The notes: generated by a model from the sequence alone, not told the origin. DNA of 64,000 nucleotides from Desarmillaria ectypa (GCA_030407005.1 JAUDYN010000002.1:3286001-3350000); one strand, 5' to 3'; positions 12,186 through 24,325 are shown, counted from the stretch's first letter. Numbers and translations: made by a program.

Positions 12186-13798
12186 ATGTCCTCTACCTTT
12201 AGTCCTGGGGTCAGAGCGGGTATTATTCTGATTACTGTGTGTGCATCTCTGTCGGCAACGTCCGTGTTCTCTTTACTTGCATTCATTGCGGTGAGTCCAC
12301 TTCTCCGCTAAGCGCCTCGCAAGAAAGCTCATATATAGAATTTAGTACTCTGTCGCGACCATCAACAAGGGTGCCACTCGCACATGGAGAGTCTCCACGC
12401 ACATTCACTATTACTTCGTCAACCTGCTGATATGCGACTTGATCCAGGCCATCGGTGAGTTCGTTCTTCGGTTCTTCGGTTGCGTAGTGTACGTGGGAGC
12501 TAAATGGGCTTTAGGTGGTGTAATGAATGTCAAGTGGGCGGTAGATGCTGTATGTGATCTTTGTCATACCTTGCCGCTTCCGAACCATGACTGATGCTGC
12601 TTCACATTGAAGCGGGTGACAGAGGGGACACTGTGCACTACCCAAGGTGAGGCACTTTTTAATTCTTCCTCGGTCAGCCTAATTATACAGGTCAACAGGC
12701 ATACTTAAGCAGCTCGGAGATGTCGGAGTGGCATTGTCGTATGTGTTTTTGGCCCTAGTATAACGTTTACAAACTAAATTGCCCCCGATATACACAGAAC
12801 GCTGGTACATATTCTCCCGCTGTCCATTTACCGAACTGAGCCGACGTCTCCCTAGGCCATCGCAATCCATACGTTTTTGGTACTCGTTTGCAGGTTCTAT
12901 TCACGGCCACGAAGCGCTCTTGTTGTCATCGCGGCGATATGGATATTCCTGGCTCTTATTGTTGGCATAAATGAAGCCTTGCACCACGACGAAGACTATT
13001 ATGGAAGCACTGGTTACTGTGCGTTGATTCTTCTGCTCATTAAGGCTTTTCGTTGATAGTTGTACTTACTAGGGTGCTGGATAACGAGTGATTTCGGGAC
13101 CCAGAGAATTACTCTGGAATATCTATGGGTCTGGATCGCCGTCTTCCTGGATATCGTATGTTATGTATTCATCTCTTTGGCTATTAAAGGTACTTGTTTT
13201 GTTTTCCGTTCACCTTTAACTTGCAGTAAAACTGATTTGTATCAGGAATTATCGTCCTGGATGGGTACAAGATACGATTGAGACGTAGATCAGTGGATGT
13301 AGACGCCTTTACTTTAAGCACCACTAGTAACAGTGCAGCCAAGCATTCGAAATCCATCGCGATGAACATGCTGTTGTAAGTTTCTCCTCTACAAATTCCA
13401 AGTCGACTATCATGTACTCAGAAACGCATAGTTACCCGGCAGTTTACATCGTAACAGTTATTCCGATATCCGTTGTCCGTTGGTGTACATTCAGCGGAAT
13501 GAATGTGCCCTTCGCAGCCACGGCTTTCAGCAGCGTCTGTTTCGCCTGCTCAGGCATATTCAACACCATCCTATTTACCCTCACTCGACCAGGCGTGGTT
13601 CCCCATCGAGGACAGAATGCACACGACCGTCGCGAAAGCTATGTCACCGTTATCAGTCCTATAAGTCCTATCAGTAAGAGCTATAGGCCTTCTAGAAGCA
13701 TGGATGACATAGAAACGTGGAGATATATTCCAGACCCGACAGAAGTGATGCATCTCGCTGACCCTTCTCGGGATGGCTCTTTAAAGGGGCAGGTTTGA
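12186..13798 (+). CDS. seven-TM receptor, cAMP-receptor/Git3-like (copy 2)
   Basis: Predicted 368-aa paralogue of the upstream receptor. Exons: 12186-12290, 12346-12454, 12515-12549, 12613-12646, 12699-12738, 12798-12804 (7 nt), 12856-13018, 13073-13189, 13246-13375, 13432-13798. Exons 2-8 have exactly the same lengths as in copy 1 (109, 35, 34, 40, 7, 163, 117 nt). Motifs include HIHYYFVNLLICDLIQAIGG, VTEGTLCTTQG, AIAIHTFLVLVCRFYSRPR, YWCWITSDFGTQRITLEY, LDGYKIRLRRRS and CSGIFNTILFTLTRPG. The last third of the tail differs from copy 1, which suggests different partners or regulation. Tandem duplication is the simplest origin. Function as in copy 1; ligand unknown. Confidence 0.88.
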
Positions 13799-14544
13799 TT
13801 AAGTTTACGAATGTGCTAATGAATCATGTTGTATATTAGATTCCTTCATGACATACCTTTATACCCGGATCATCTTTAGGCCGTTAGACTCGATCTAAAT
13901 GTCAACACGGGCCTAAAGAGGGGCAGGTGCGGTTACTATTAATAGACTCGATGTAATGGGACTCGGTTGGTACGAAACCACATCATGAATCTTACGGCGC
14001 CACGTTCTTCTGTTTTGTTACTAAATGTATATCTAAGGTATTGGTACCCACTAGCATATGTCTTTCGCGCTCGCACTCGCAAATATCAAAATGCAAGGGT
14101 AAACACAGAATTTTAGCCGAGCGCGGTAGTCGACCATCTGGTCACTTTTCCGGCCGACAAATTTTACGCCACTTACTTTCTCGAAGACGAAGAACCTCCT
14201 CCCCCCCAGTGAACAGCACGCGCAGTAAACGACAGATTTCTCACCTTGATTTCCGGACATCTTTCAGAAGTTAGAGAATCGCGCGGTGGACTCATCGCGG
14301 CGGATATCCGATGCTAACAATAACTGCTACAATGAAGTGGTACGGGAACGCAGAACTCTGGGGAACATTTCTCTGGTTCGACATCCATTGTTTTATGTCG
14401 AGGAGCGTTCTATCTTCCGTTGGGTGATCAAGGTGTCAGCGTTCAGCGGTTAAGCGTCGGCAAATAGCAGCAACATGTAATTACCAGGCTGATTCCCATG
14501 TTAATAAGTAAAGCGGCAGACGCTCCTTCCCTGTTTTCTGCCCC
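13799..14544. other. intergenic region upstream of carbonic anhydrase
   Basis: No recognisable gene. The open frames at 14041-14274 (plus) and 14051-14260 (minus) overlap each other and have no family signal. Confidence 0.4.
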
Positions 14545-15662
14545 ATGATCTTCTCCAGCGTCTTTCTACTAGCTTGGGCGGCTTTTTCCCTTGGTGACCC
14601 AATCATATGTTCGCGGACGAGGGGCACAGAGCGCGACCTGGATGGCTGGGATATGTTATCGGATGGAAACGGGAATTTTCGTTCAGAGATGGAGTCGGAA
14701 AACCCAGGATTGCTCGAAGACTTGGCTGTGAATGGACAATGTGAGTGCCTCGAGTACACTTGTTTAATGTCCCCTCACTGATCAGAAGCAGATCCAGAAT
14801 TTATGTTCCTTGGGTGCTCTGATAGTCGGTACGTTAAACTTAACGGTGAGCCTAGAGCGCTATTGAGGGTGGGCGTAGTGTCAGTGAAGGAACTATTTTT
14901 GATACGCTTCCTGGGATGTTGTTTGCGGAAAGGAATATAGCAAACCAGTTCCATGAGAGTGACGCGAATGCGTAAGATATCATCTATCATCATCCTCACG
15001 CGTTGCACTCATGATGGGAATTATAGGAATGCGGCCTTATCATACGCCGTAGAGGACCTGGGCGTCCGACATATTATCGTCATGGGCCATTATGGCTGCG
15101 GTGGTGCATCAGCAGCCATTTCCTCGCCCCCTTCTCAGCCGTGGGATGTAGCTGACTTTGCTGTGCAAGAATGGGTCTCCCCTTTGAGAAAACTGTACGC
15201 TCAATCAGTCAGGTACGCATGAAACGCTATCGTTGTTGTTAGCCTGGCAGTGAATCTGACGGCAGACCGGAGATCATCGAGCACAGGAATACGTACCCTG
15301 GAGGCATCAAGGTCCCTTCACCAAAGCTTCACGATCGTGAGATGTATACCAGTTGTCGTTTCCACAGCGTTTGACGATGACCTATAGCCGTTCTCCAAGC
15401 ACTCGTGGAAGAAAACGTCAAACAGACTGTTTCTAACATTGTTTCATCGCAGTTGATTGTGGAGGTTGGTGATAAAATGTCGTGCGTTAATTACTGTCAA
15501 CGTCTGATGGATATCATGTAGCGCTACTGCAACGCGACCGCGGCTGCTGTCTTTATCCATGGACTGGTGTATGACGTGGAGAATGGTGAAATAATGAATC
15601 TAGACGTTTCTGTTGGGCCTCCTGGGATAAGCGTTCCTCCAGTTCCCTTTCACACATCGTAG
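14545..15662 (+). CDS. beta-class carbonic anhydrase with probable signal peptide
   Basis: Predicted 266-aa enzyme that interconverts CO2 and bicarbonate. Exons: 14545-14740, 14792-14828, 14879-14971, 15027-15212, 15266-15336, 15388-15464, 15522-15662. The zinc and active-site residues are in place: GCSDSR (Cys74, Asp76, Arg78) and GHYGCGG (His130, Cys133). Further family motifs are FAERNIANQFHESDAN, SYAVEDLGVRHIIVMG and, near the end, IHGLVYDVENGEIMNLDVSV. Residues 1-17 (MIFSSVFLLAWAAFSLG) look like a signal peptide, which would place the enzyme outside the cell or in the secretory pathway; intracellular forms are more usual. The last intron donor (gttggt, 15465) is the weakest junction. It lies next to two cAMP-receptor-like genes. 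Confidence 0.88.
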
Positions 15663-15939
15663 GACCCTGGACCCCTGAGGAAATTTCCTTGTTTCAGTCT
15701 CACGGACTGTATTTTCTCGGTTGTCATGGGGAAATTTGGAATAATACTACTTCAGCTTTGAGGAATTTTCATTCTCACTGGCTTGCAATGTCGGGCATTT
15801 TAGAATCGTGGAAAAATTGTGCTCATCTTCGGCCCCTATTGAATATTTTCTCGATGACGTCGCGCCCGGCCCGGCCCTCACACACCGTTGACTGTCACGG
15901 TCACCCGATCTCGTCGCCAGCTCATCGATCTATTTTATC

Positions 15940-16946
15940 ATGTACCATGTATTTCTAGGCGCTCCTTCATTGCAAGAGTTGCGTGGATGCCAATCTGGAT
16001 ATCGTTGGGAACATATAGAGGCCTCACCCGCGCTAGCAGTATTGGACACTGATGATGTGTCACCGACATCTGCGGCACTGGAAGCCGCTACTAGTCGAAT
16101 CTCGCGTCTATATGAAAACACAATATTTCAGGGAGATGAAGAGGATGATACTGGACAGCTCGATGACAAATGTGCGCGTTAATACTGCGCCGTCGAGATA
16201 ATTCGCTGACGTTCAGACGTAGATGAATCAACGATGATAACCTGGCCACCAACAAACCCTGTGGATAGCGAGGAGGGATTGCAAACTTCGACTACATCGT
16301 TCTTAGAAATGTCTATGTCGCTGATGGAGACTCAGGAGACGCAAGAAACTCATTACTCGGATACCTCATCTATAGCTCGATTCCCAACGTTTCATTTCAA
16401 TCTCCACACTCTCGTGACATTGAATGCCTTGCGTAGTTGGGGTTCTAGGAAAATGAACTTTCTTCTCGTTGTGCTCGAGGTCGACGGTCCTGATACCATT
16501 AGGACGAAAAAGGGCCCTGATGCGGGTAGAGAAATCAGTATTCTTAAGATGATTCTGGGGGATGACGAAGGAAACATGTGTAAACTTACTGCGTGGAGAG
16601 AAGTGGCCGACATATGGGGAGGAATGACTGGCTCTGTAAGAGTGAAGCGTGGTGACATTATTTTCCTCGAAAGTGAGTACGCGTCGCTGGAAATTTCTCA
16701 TGATTGACATGAATTGTAGATGTCACTGCTACTTGCGAGCCTCGAGTCTCGCCCACGCTTTCTGCCTCTTCGTATCTGAAGTCTAACCTTCAGATATGCT
16801 ATCGAACTTTGGTGTACACCCAGGCAGATACGAGACTTCGACCAGATCTGAGGCTTGGAATCAGCGATCCTTCTGTCAGGAAAGTGGAAAGTCTTGTTCG
16901 ATGGTTTGAGACGATGGCTGGGTTGAATCGTCCTGTCAATAAATGA
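15940..16946 (+). CDS. OB-fold protein, shieldin subunit 2-like
   Basis: Predicted 304-aa protein from exons 15940-16171, 16217-16672 and 16720-16946. The first 140 residues are acidic and low complexity. Then comes an OB-fold-like block: MNFLLVVLEVDGPDTIRTK, GREISILKMILGDDEGNMCK, LTAWREVADIWGG and VRVKRGDIIFLENV. These resemble the first OB fold of SHLD2-type and RPA-like single-strand DNA-binding proteins; the family name is recalled, not searched. If right, it would act in DNA-end protection or repair in the nucleus. The start is uncertain: an upstream ATG at 15854 could splice at 15905 into 15958 and give a slightly longer N-terminus. It follows the carbonic anhydrase by 277 bp. Confidence 0.65.
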
Positions 16947-17063
16947 TACTTGGTTCTCTTACACGGATTGTTCGTTCTTCGGTACCTGCGAACATGCAGC
17001 GCGCCGCGAGTCACGTGTTGTCGTTAATTCGATCATTAAGAATATGCCAGCAGTGGATGACAA

Positions 17064-18694
17064 GTGTTCGGCTGTTTCTCTCTCTCGCCCTTCATGTCCT
17101 CTTCCTCTTCCGACTCTGCTGTCTCCACCGGGCCCGTGCACAGGATCAAGCGTTCTCTCAGCGGGAAACAAGCTCAGGAGCTCCCGAAATTCGTCCAAGA
17201 ACCGGAGGAGTTGTCAGAGTCCCCTGAAGAGGTTGGAGCAGAAGCAGTAAACGTGGTCATTGCCTCAGAAGTCTTTCCTGACAATTCTACAAAGGCAGAG
17301 AAAGTTCGCCCTTTGCATCGCCTAAAGCAACTCGCCAAGGTTCGAAAGGGCCCGGAGAATACCCCTGAAGTGGCACTAGGTGACACCGACGACGATGATG
17401 ACGACGACGACGACAATGAACCTACAACTCTCGCAGAGAAAATTCGTTCAATGATTGATGCACTACCTTCGCCTACTCCACGTAACTCTCGCACTTTCCC
17501 GAAACCCACGCCTCCGGCTCGAGATGCCGAGGGTCGACCCATTCCACCTCCGGGAGCGGTTCCCATCAAGGACAAGAAGCTTATTGCCAAGTTGTGCAAC
17601 CCCAACATTATGAATGCAGAGGGAAGCGAATCCAGCAGTGTTTGGAGTATCCTGGAGAGCCTCGGTGCAAGTGGTACGGGAGGCGACAACAGCAGTACCT
17701 GGTCGGACGACAGCATCATGATGTACTCGCCACTATTCCCCACTGAAGAGTCTCTCGTTGAAATCGCAGCATCTCACATCGTTCCTGCCCCATATCCAAC
17801 TGCCCCATTGCGGCCGCAAACCTTGTGGCAACGTAAATGGCCTTGGTGGAAGAAGTCCGCACCAGCACCAGCAGATGGCAGTACGGACAGGGAAAGGAGT
17901 GGCGATGGCAACAAGCCCGCTGCGCCTCCAACACCTACACGAGTTTGGATTCCATCGACTACAAAGATCTCGGTTCAAGTGATGTGGTGGGGCTACCGTC
18001 TGTACGTGCCTAGGCAGTTTCATTTGACAATTATGGCTGATTATTGGATTCAGATATCTTCCTCCGCCTATCCTCGCCATCCTTAGTCAAGAGCAGCTTG
18101 AAGCGTCTAAACGCGCTGCAATGATCGCATCGGCATTGACTTGGCTATTCACCCACATCCCTATTTCCTTATTTCCTCCACCCGTCCAACCAGCTTTGCT
18201 CCTCCTGCAGAAGATTGTACCGTATCTTGGGTATATCGGTTCTTTCATTTCGTGGAGCTGGAGCACTATCAAGGGATATGATGTTGGTGCGTTCCGCTGC
18301 TTACCGTTCTGCTGTCTCATACTGATATCCAGCAGGATATGGTGTCATCCTCAGTGCGACGTGGTTGCTTCCCGTAGCTCTTCTCCCAGGGACGTGGCAG
18401 GAAGCCGACTTTCCCAAACCCACGCCCACTACACCTCCCGCTGGAACGCCATCGACTTCTACTCCTTCCTCTCCAAGCACTGGTGCTCCTACTACCACTG
18501 TTCCACCCGACCCCACGCCTCCCACGCCCGCTACCCCTCCGGTTGTTGCCTTGCTATGTGCCGGTACTAGTTTTATAGAGGAAGCCAAGGACCCATTTCC
18601 AGTTCCTCCTCTTGGCAAGTTCAATATTTCGGGAGGAGACGCTGCACCTGGCACAAAGAAAGGCGCCTGGTGGAAGGTACTTCTGCCATTCTAG
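17064..18694 (+). CDS. membrane protein of unknown function
   Basis: Predicted 509 aa (499 aa if the ATG at 17094 is used). Exons: 17064-18001, 18054-18286, 18336-18694 (acceptor could be 3 nt earlier). I do not recognise a family. The first 310 residues are hydrophilic, with an Asp run (codons near 17386-17415), a repeated PTP-type linker and basic blocks such as WQRKWPWWKK. Two hydrophobic segments follow, one around FTHIPISLFPPPVQPALLLL and one around GVILSATWLLPVALL, predicted as membrane helices. A Pro/Thr-rich tail (about 45 aa) and a short final segment close it. Probably a single-pass or hairpin membrane protein with a cytosolic N-terminus; that topology is inferred. Confidence 0.62.
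17384..17416 (+). repeat. GAC/GAT trinucleotide run coding for Asp
   Basis: A run of GAC and GAT codons inside the membrane-protein gene gives an almost pure aspartate tract, interrupted once by Asn. It is likely to vary in length between strains. Confidence 0.7.
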
Positions 18695-18973
18695 GGACTA
18701 CGCTTAATGACGATTCACGATTCATGACCAGCATTATCAGCTAAGACCATTCATGACGATACCTACAACATTAATTACTTGGGATATGTAGTAAATGATT
18801 TATATACGCGTTTTCACCTGTTTTGTAGCCTTCAATGATCCAGCGTGTAATGTCATCCCTGTTACAGAGATACGAAAAATGAAGTGTTAGCTAGCGCCTC
18901 TTCGTTCGAGCGCGCACTTGTCAATTATATTCAAGAAATACACAGATATCCAACTTCTCTTATCAGCCCACCC

Positions 18974-21584
18974 TCAATGGCCATTGACGACCTTTTTAGA
19001 TACCAGTTGCAACCTTCCCGCCGCACTCAGGACTGCTTTGATACCAGAAGCCGTAATATCGGCATCCGTGGCAACACCCCATGAGCTCCTCTTCTTCTCT
19101 CCCGGAAGTTCATACAAGAGCTCTACGTACGATGCAGCAACGACTTCAGTGCCCTCCCCGATTGAATGCTCTGAGTATTCCCGGATTGTCAAGGCGCCTT
19201 CAATGTGAGAGTGTAGCGCACTGAGAGAAGATGATAAAGGACCATTACCCTCCCCTCTGACCTTCCTCTGAGAGCCAAATAGAATAAAGTCTCCCGTCAA
19301 CACGCGCTTGGTCGCATCAACGTGTTCCAGGTTAAACGTGATCACAGAGAATTTAGCGGACGGCGTCAGGATGTCATAATCATACGTCGTCTTGAAGAGC
19401 TCTGTCAACGCTCCCACAGAAATTTCACCTGCATCCCTCGCTGCACGCTGCACTACTTCGAAAAACGATGCTTGGAATCTCCGCGGGAGCTCTAAACCGA
19501 GAGCATTGATGATAACACTTGCTATGTCTCCCTGGCCTGACTTGGCGTTGAACCCGACTGTCAACTTGAGCTCAGGCAGCTCCCGATCTTCAATGGCATT
19601 GTTGACCGCGCTGATCACTGCGCGTAATCCAGCGCCCGAGATATCAGAGTCCACACCAACGCCCCACCATGACTGTACGGATTTGCGCTCGCCAGCGGGG
19701 ATGAGTTCGACGTAAGAGGCAGCACGGGCGTTTTGGCCCTCTTCGAGGTCTATGGTGTGTTCGGTGTATTCGCGGAGGGAGAGGTCAATACTTAGGTAGG
19801 TGTGAAGAGCGTCGAGGAGGGCGGATAAGGGTCCATTACCGTCACCCCGCACGACGCGTAGGACGCCGTCGACAGATATAGTACCATCGAACCGCTTGCG
19901 CACCTCAACTTCGTCTCCAGACTGATCAGAAGGATCTGGGTTGGGCTCGGTGGAAACCTTGAAGTTCCGTAGGTACAAACGGCCTTTGTATTTGGATCCA
20001 CCATAGTGGTACGCATTTCGGAATGCAGTGGTTATATCATCCAAGGTCATCTCGCGTGCTTCACGGTCAGAAACCTCTTGAACGACCTGGTAGAATGCTA
20101 CTTGCAATTTTCTAGGCAGGTCGAGCTGGAGATGCTGTTTGATGAGGTAGGCGATACCGCCTTTGCCGGATTGCGAGTTGACACGAATCAGGGCTTCGTA
20201 GGTCATACCCAAATCGGCAGGGTCAATCGGTAGGTACGGCACCTCCCAATACTGGGGTTCGCCCTTCGCTGCGGCGTCCGCGTGTCGTATCTTCTGGGCC
20301 TCCAGTCCCTTTTTGATGGCATCCTGATGTGACCCAGAAAATGCAGTGAAAACGAGTTCACCGGCGTAGGGATGTCTTGGATGAACGGGGAGATCGTTGC
20401 ATTGGGTAACAACGTCGATGGCAGTTTGTAGGTCGCTGAAGTCGAGATTGGGATGGATCCCTTGGGAGTACAGGTTAAGAGCGAGGTTAACCAGGTCGAC
20501 ATTTCCTGTTCGCTCTCCGTTACCGAAGAAGCAGCCTTCGATACGGTCACCACCAGCCAAGAAACCAAGTTCGGCTGATGCAATTCCAGTTCCTGGAAGA
20601 AAATCAGCAAAAGGGGACGGTGCTGTGAGATAAACGCGTACCTCGATCGTTATGAGGATGCAGACTGACCAGAATCTTCTCCCGCTCGGAAATTTTGTTG
20701 CAGAAATATTCAATCTGCAAAGACAGTTGGAATGTGCGCGAACATCGGAAATCATGAAATATTACCTGATCGGCATAATGATTTGGCGGGGCGATCTCCA
20801 CTGTTGATGGAAGATTGAAGATGATCTTGTTCTCGAAATTTGTACCGGCCTTTCCCCAGGCCGCTTTGACAACTTCACAAATCTCCACTGCAAAATCCGG
20901 TTCTGTTTGCGTAAACGTCTCCGGACTGTATTCGTAGCGGAATTTAGTTCCGTAGTTTGCGGTGCACTCTTCTGTCAGCTGTTTGACGATCTTGGTGTGC
21001 GTAGCGGCGAGTTCGATGGTCTGTTCCTTTGAGTTGCGAAATACGACATTTCGGAACAAGGGGGATGTGGCATTGTACATGTGGAGAATGACGTGCTTGC
21101 ATCCGGCGACCGAGTCAATTGTGCGTTTGATCAGGTCTTCCCGGGCTGGTGTCAAGACCTTGCTCAATATGAGTTCAATACACCTTGCATCCAAGGATTA
21201 AAAAACAGAAGATCGAACTAACTTGTATCCATACATCGTCAGGAATTTCATTGTTTTCGATGAGACCCCGTACGAAGGAGAAATCAGTGTCGCTAGCGGC
21301 AGGGTATGCGACCTCGACTTCCTTGACACCGCACTTAACGATCTCCCTAAAGAAGGTCGTTTTCTGTTCGATGGTCATTGGGTTGGCCAGGGCCTGGTTG
21401 CCATCCCGAAGATCGGTCGACAACCAACTGGGAGGCTTGGTGAACGTTTTCGACGGCCATTGACGATCCTTGAGGTTCAGTGGGGTGTACGGCTTGTACT
21501 TTTGAGAGGGGTCGGCTCTAGAAGCAGTAAAGGTTAAATGGCAGTCATCGACAGTAGAAGCGAGTGTACATACAGCATGGGCAT
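18974..21584 (-). CDS. LEU4: 2-isopropylmalate synthase with duplicated C-terminal domain
   Basis: Predicted 796-aa enzyme of the first committed step of leucine synthesis (acetyl-CoA plus 2-oxoisovalerate). Exons: 21584-21574 (11 nt), 21517-21223, 21158-20766, 20714-20642, 20592-18974. The catalytic barrel carries [31 protein letters not shown], the metal-binding HPHNDRGTG motif and [14 protein letters not shown]. The C-terminus has two copies of the leucine-sensing LeuA dimer domain, at about residues 388-590 and 597-785. Both share the pattern [38 protein letters not shown] and AASYVEL. Yeast Leu4 has one copy in 619 aa. Two in-frame ATGs (21584, 21578) lie in exon 1. The start is divergent from GUS1 with 158 bp between start codons. 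Confidence 0.93.
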
Positions 21585-21742
21585 GGTGGTGGATAGAAGA
21601 AAAGAAAAGTTTTAAAGGATCGCGTGCTAAAATAGAATGGCATAATAAATATGAAGGAATCCGATTATTCCGATAGGGCCGACTGCGCCGATCTTCGAAT
21701 CACTGAAGGTCATTTTCTTATTGACCACCACTACCATCACCA
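21585..21742. promoter_or_regulatory. divergent promoter of LEU4 and GUS1
   Basis: 158 bp between the start codons of two housekeeping genes of amino acid metabolism and tRNA charging. Co-expression from a shared promoter is likely but inferred. No Leu3-type CCGG-N4-CCGG site was noticed. Confidence 0.55.
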
Positions 21743-24325
21743 ATGGCGACCTTGACCGTATCGGCGAAGATATCGCCTTTTCCCTTTGCTGCAGTAGCGA
21801 TAGTAGCGTATACCCAAAAAGCTGAGATCGTGTACGATGAGGCGGTTACTGGACCAGTCCTGGATCTGAACGGATCGACCATCACCGTTGAAGAAGACAT
21901 CGTCCACGCGTTATCCAAGGCAGGCGGCCTCTCTGAAGATAGCTCCAAGGTGAATTATCTTAATAGTCTCCCCACCTTGGCAGTTTCCTAAAATTTATTA
22001 GACGGCTACGTTTTTTGCATTAGCAAAGACCTTGCTCACTACAACTGCGGTCCCGGAAATCATCAAGACTCTTGATTCATTAGATGACCATCTTGCGTTT
22101 AGGACCTTCCTTGTTGGACATGATGTTACTGCATCGGATTGGATACTGTGGGGGACCTTGAAAGGTGACTATCGTCGCTTCCACTCAAGAATAAAAAGTT
22201 AACAACGTCAGGCAATATAAAGATCATCGGTCTTCTCAAGAACAACAAGCACGCCCACCTGAATCGATGGTTCTCATATCTGGAGTCTTTGGAATCCACT
22301 CAAGCAGCTCTCGCTAGTCTGACAGCCGCAAAAGCTAGCAAGGCTAGATCTACCAAGGTTGCGGCTGGATTTGCCCTTGGTCTCGAAGGTGCAAAGATGG
22401 GTGAAGTTATTACTCGCTTCCCTCCCGAACCAAGCGGTTACTTGCATATCGGACATGCCAAGGCTGCACTGTTGAATCAGTATTTCGCCAAAATGTACAA
22501 CGGAAAGCTGATCATCCGTTTCGACGATACTAACCCCAGCAAGGAGACGGTACGGAGCTGCCCTCATTTTCCCATTTTGTTACTAAAATATATGCAGACT
22601 GAGTTTGAGGATACTATCCTTGAAGATCTTTCCCTTCTCGACATCAAAGGAGACGTGGTCACGCACACTTCTGACTACTTTGATACCTTGTATGGCTTTG
22701 CCATCCAAATCATCAAGTCTGGTAAAGCTTATACCGATGATACTGAGCAAGCTCAGGTAAGAGATGCGTGTTTGCTTTTCTTATATTAGCACTAAGACCT
22801 TCATTAGATGCGCGACGAGCGTATGAAGGGGATAGCCTCAGCCCACCGTGACGACAGCATTGAGGAAAACCTCAAACATTTCGCCGAGATGACCGCAGCA
22901 TCCCCCGAGGGTCTTCGGTGGTGTCTACGAGCCAAATTGAGTGTAGATGATAACAACAAGGCCTTACGCGATCCAGTCATATACAGATGCAACACTTTGC
23001 CTCATCATCGTACTGGGTGCGTACCTCAGGCAGTGACATTTCTTGATCAATCTTGATGTACTTTTAGGGATAAGTGGAAAGTTTACCCCACCTACGATTT
23101 CGCGTGTCCCATCGTAGACTCCATCGAAGGTGTCACCCATGCACTGAGGACAAACGAGTACCGTGATCGAAACCCGCAGTATCGCTGGATGACCGAAGCA
23201 CTTGGCATCCGCAACGTCCAAATCTGGGACTTTAGCCGTCTCAACTTCATCTACACTTTGCTGTCGAAACGAAAGCTGCACCATTTCGTCAATACGGGAT
23301 TAGTGCGTGGATGGGATGATCCTCGTTTCCCGACCGTGCGCGGTATCCGACGTCGTGGGCTAACTGTCGAGGCCCTTCGCCAGTTCATGCTCTTGCAAGG
23401 TCCATCTCAAGCGATAGTTTCGTTGGAATGGGATTCCATCTGGGCTACGAACAAGAAAGTCATCGATCCTGTTGCTCCACGTCACTGGGCAATCGTTGAA
23501 GCCAACAGGTATGTCGTTCACTGGTGGTCGTACACCCCCATGCTCATATCGCGCTAGCGTCCTTGTCACCATCAAGGGCGGACCAAGCGCGCCCGGGGTG
23601 AAAAGTGTGCCAAAACACAAAAAGAACCCTGATGTTGGTGAAAAGAAGACTGTATATTCGTCAAATATCCTTATCGATCAGGAGGACGCACAGTCGTTCG
23701 AAGATCAGGAGGAGGTCAGCAACCTGAACACCTATCTATGTCTATTTCTCTGATTGTCACATAGGTCACTCTTATGGACTGGGGTAACGCCATCGTTCGG
23801 TCGAAAACGACTAACGCATCAGGCCAGATCACTTCCATCGAAATGGATCTCCATCTCGAGGGTGACTTCAAAAAGACCAAGAAAAAGATAACCTGGCTCG
23901 CTCAACCTACGCCCGAGAACCCTTTGATCCCAGTCACACTCCTTGACTACGACTACCTCATCACGAAGAAGAAGCTCGAGGAGAACGACGACGTGAATGA
24001 CTTTGTCACCCCTGTAACCGAGTTCCGTGAAGCCGCCCTAGCTGATGCGAATGTCATGGACCTGAAGAAGGGCGATTATCTGCAGTTTGAGCGGAAGGGG
24101 TATTTCGTCTTTGATGGGGAGGGGACAGATGGGAGGTTGAAGTTTATCAGGATTCCGGATGGGAAAGCTGCGGGTTTGGCTAGCAAGGCAACTCCTGTGG
24201 CAGTAACACCTGCTGCTGAGGAGCTGCCAACCAAGATGTACAAGGTAGAGAGTGTTTATGGGACCAACGTTACGCCAGAGGCCGATACGAAGATGTACAA
24301 GGTGAACAGTATCTACAGTTCGTAA
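21743..24325 (+). CDS. GUS1: cytosolic glutamyl-tRNA synthetase
   Basis: Predicted 744-aa enzyme that charges tRNA-Glu. Exons: 21743-21949, 22002-22164, 22212-22549, 22598-22756, 22808-23016, 23068-23508, 23558-23714, 23765-24325, all phases consistent. Residues 1-155 form the GST-like N-terminal domain that in yeast binds the cofactor Arc1. The catalytic domain has the HIGH signature in [14 protein letters not shown] (His202-His205), [29 protein letters not shown] (KMSKS-equivalent) and [17 protein letters not shown]. The C-terminal beta-barrel anticodon domain runs to the end and has two short repeats of KMYKV. Length and motif order match fungal Gus1. Confidence 0.96.

Noticed and set aside
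15854..15904. extra first exon for the OB-fold gene
   Set aside because: Splicing is possible (donor 15905, acceptor 15957), but the ATG at 15940 needs no extra intron; kept only as an alternative.
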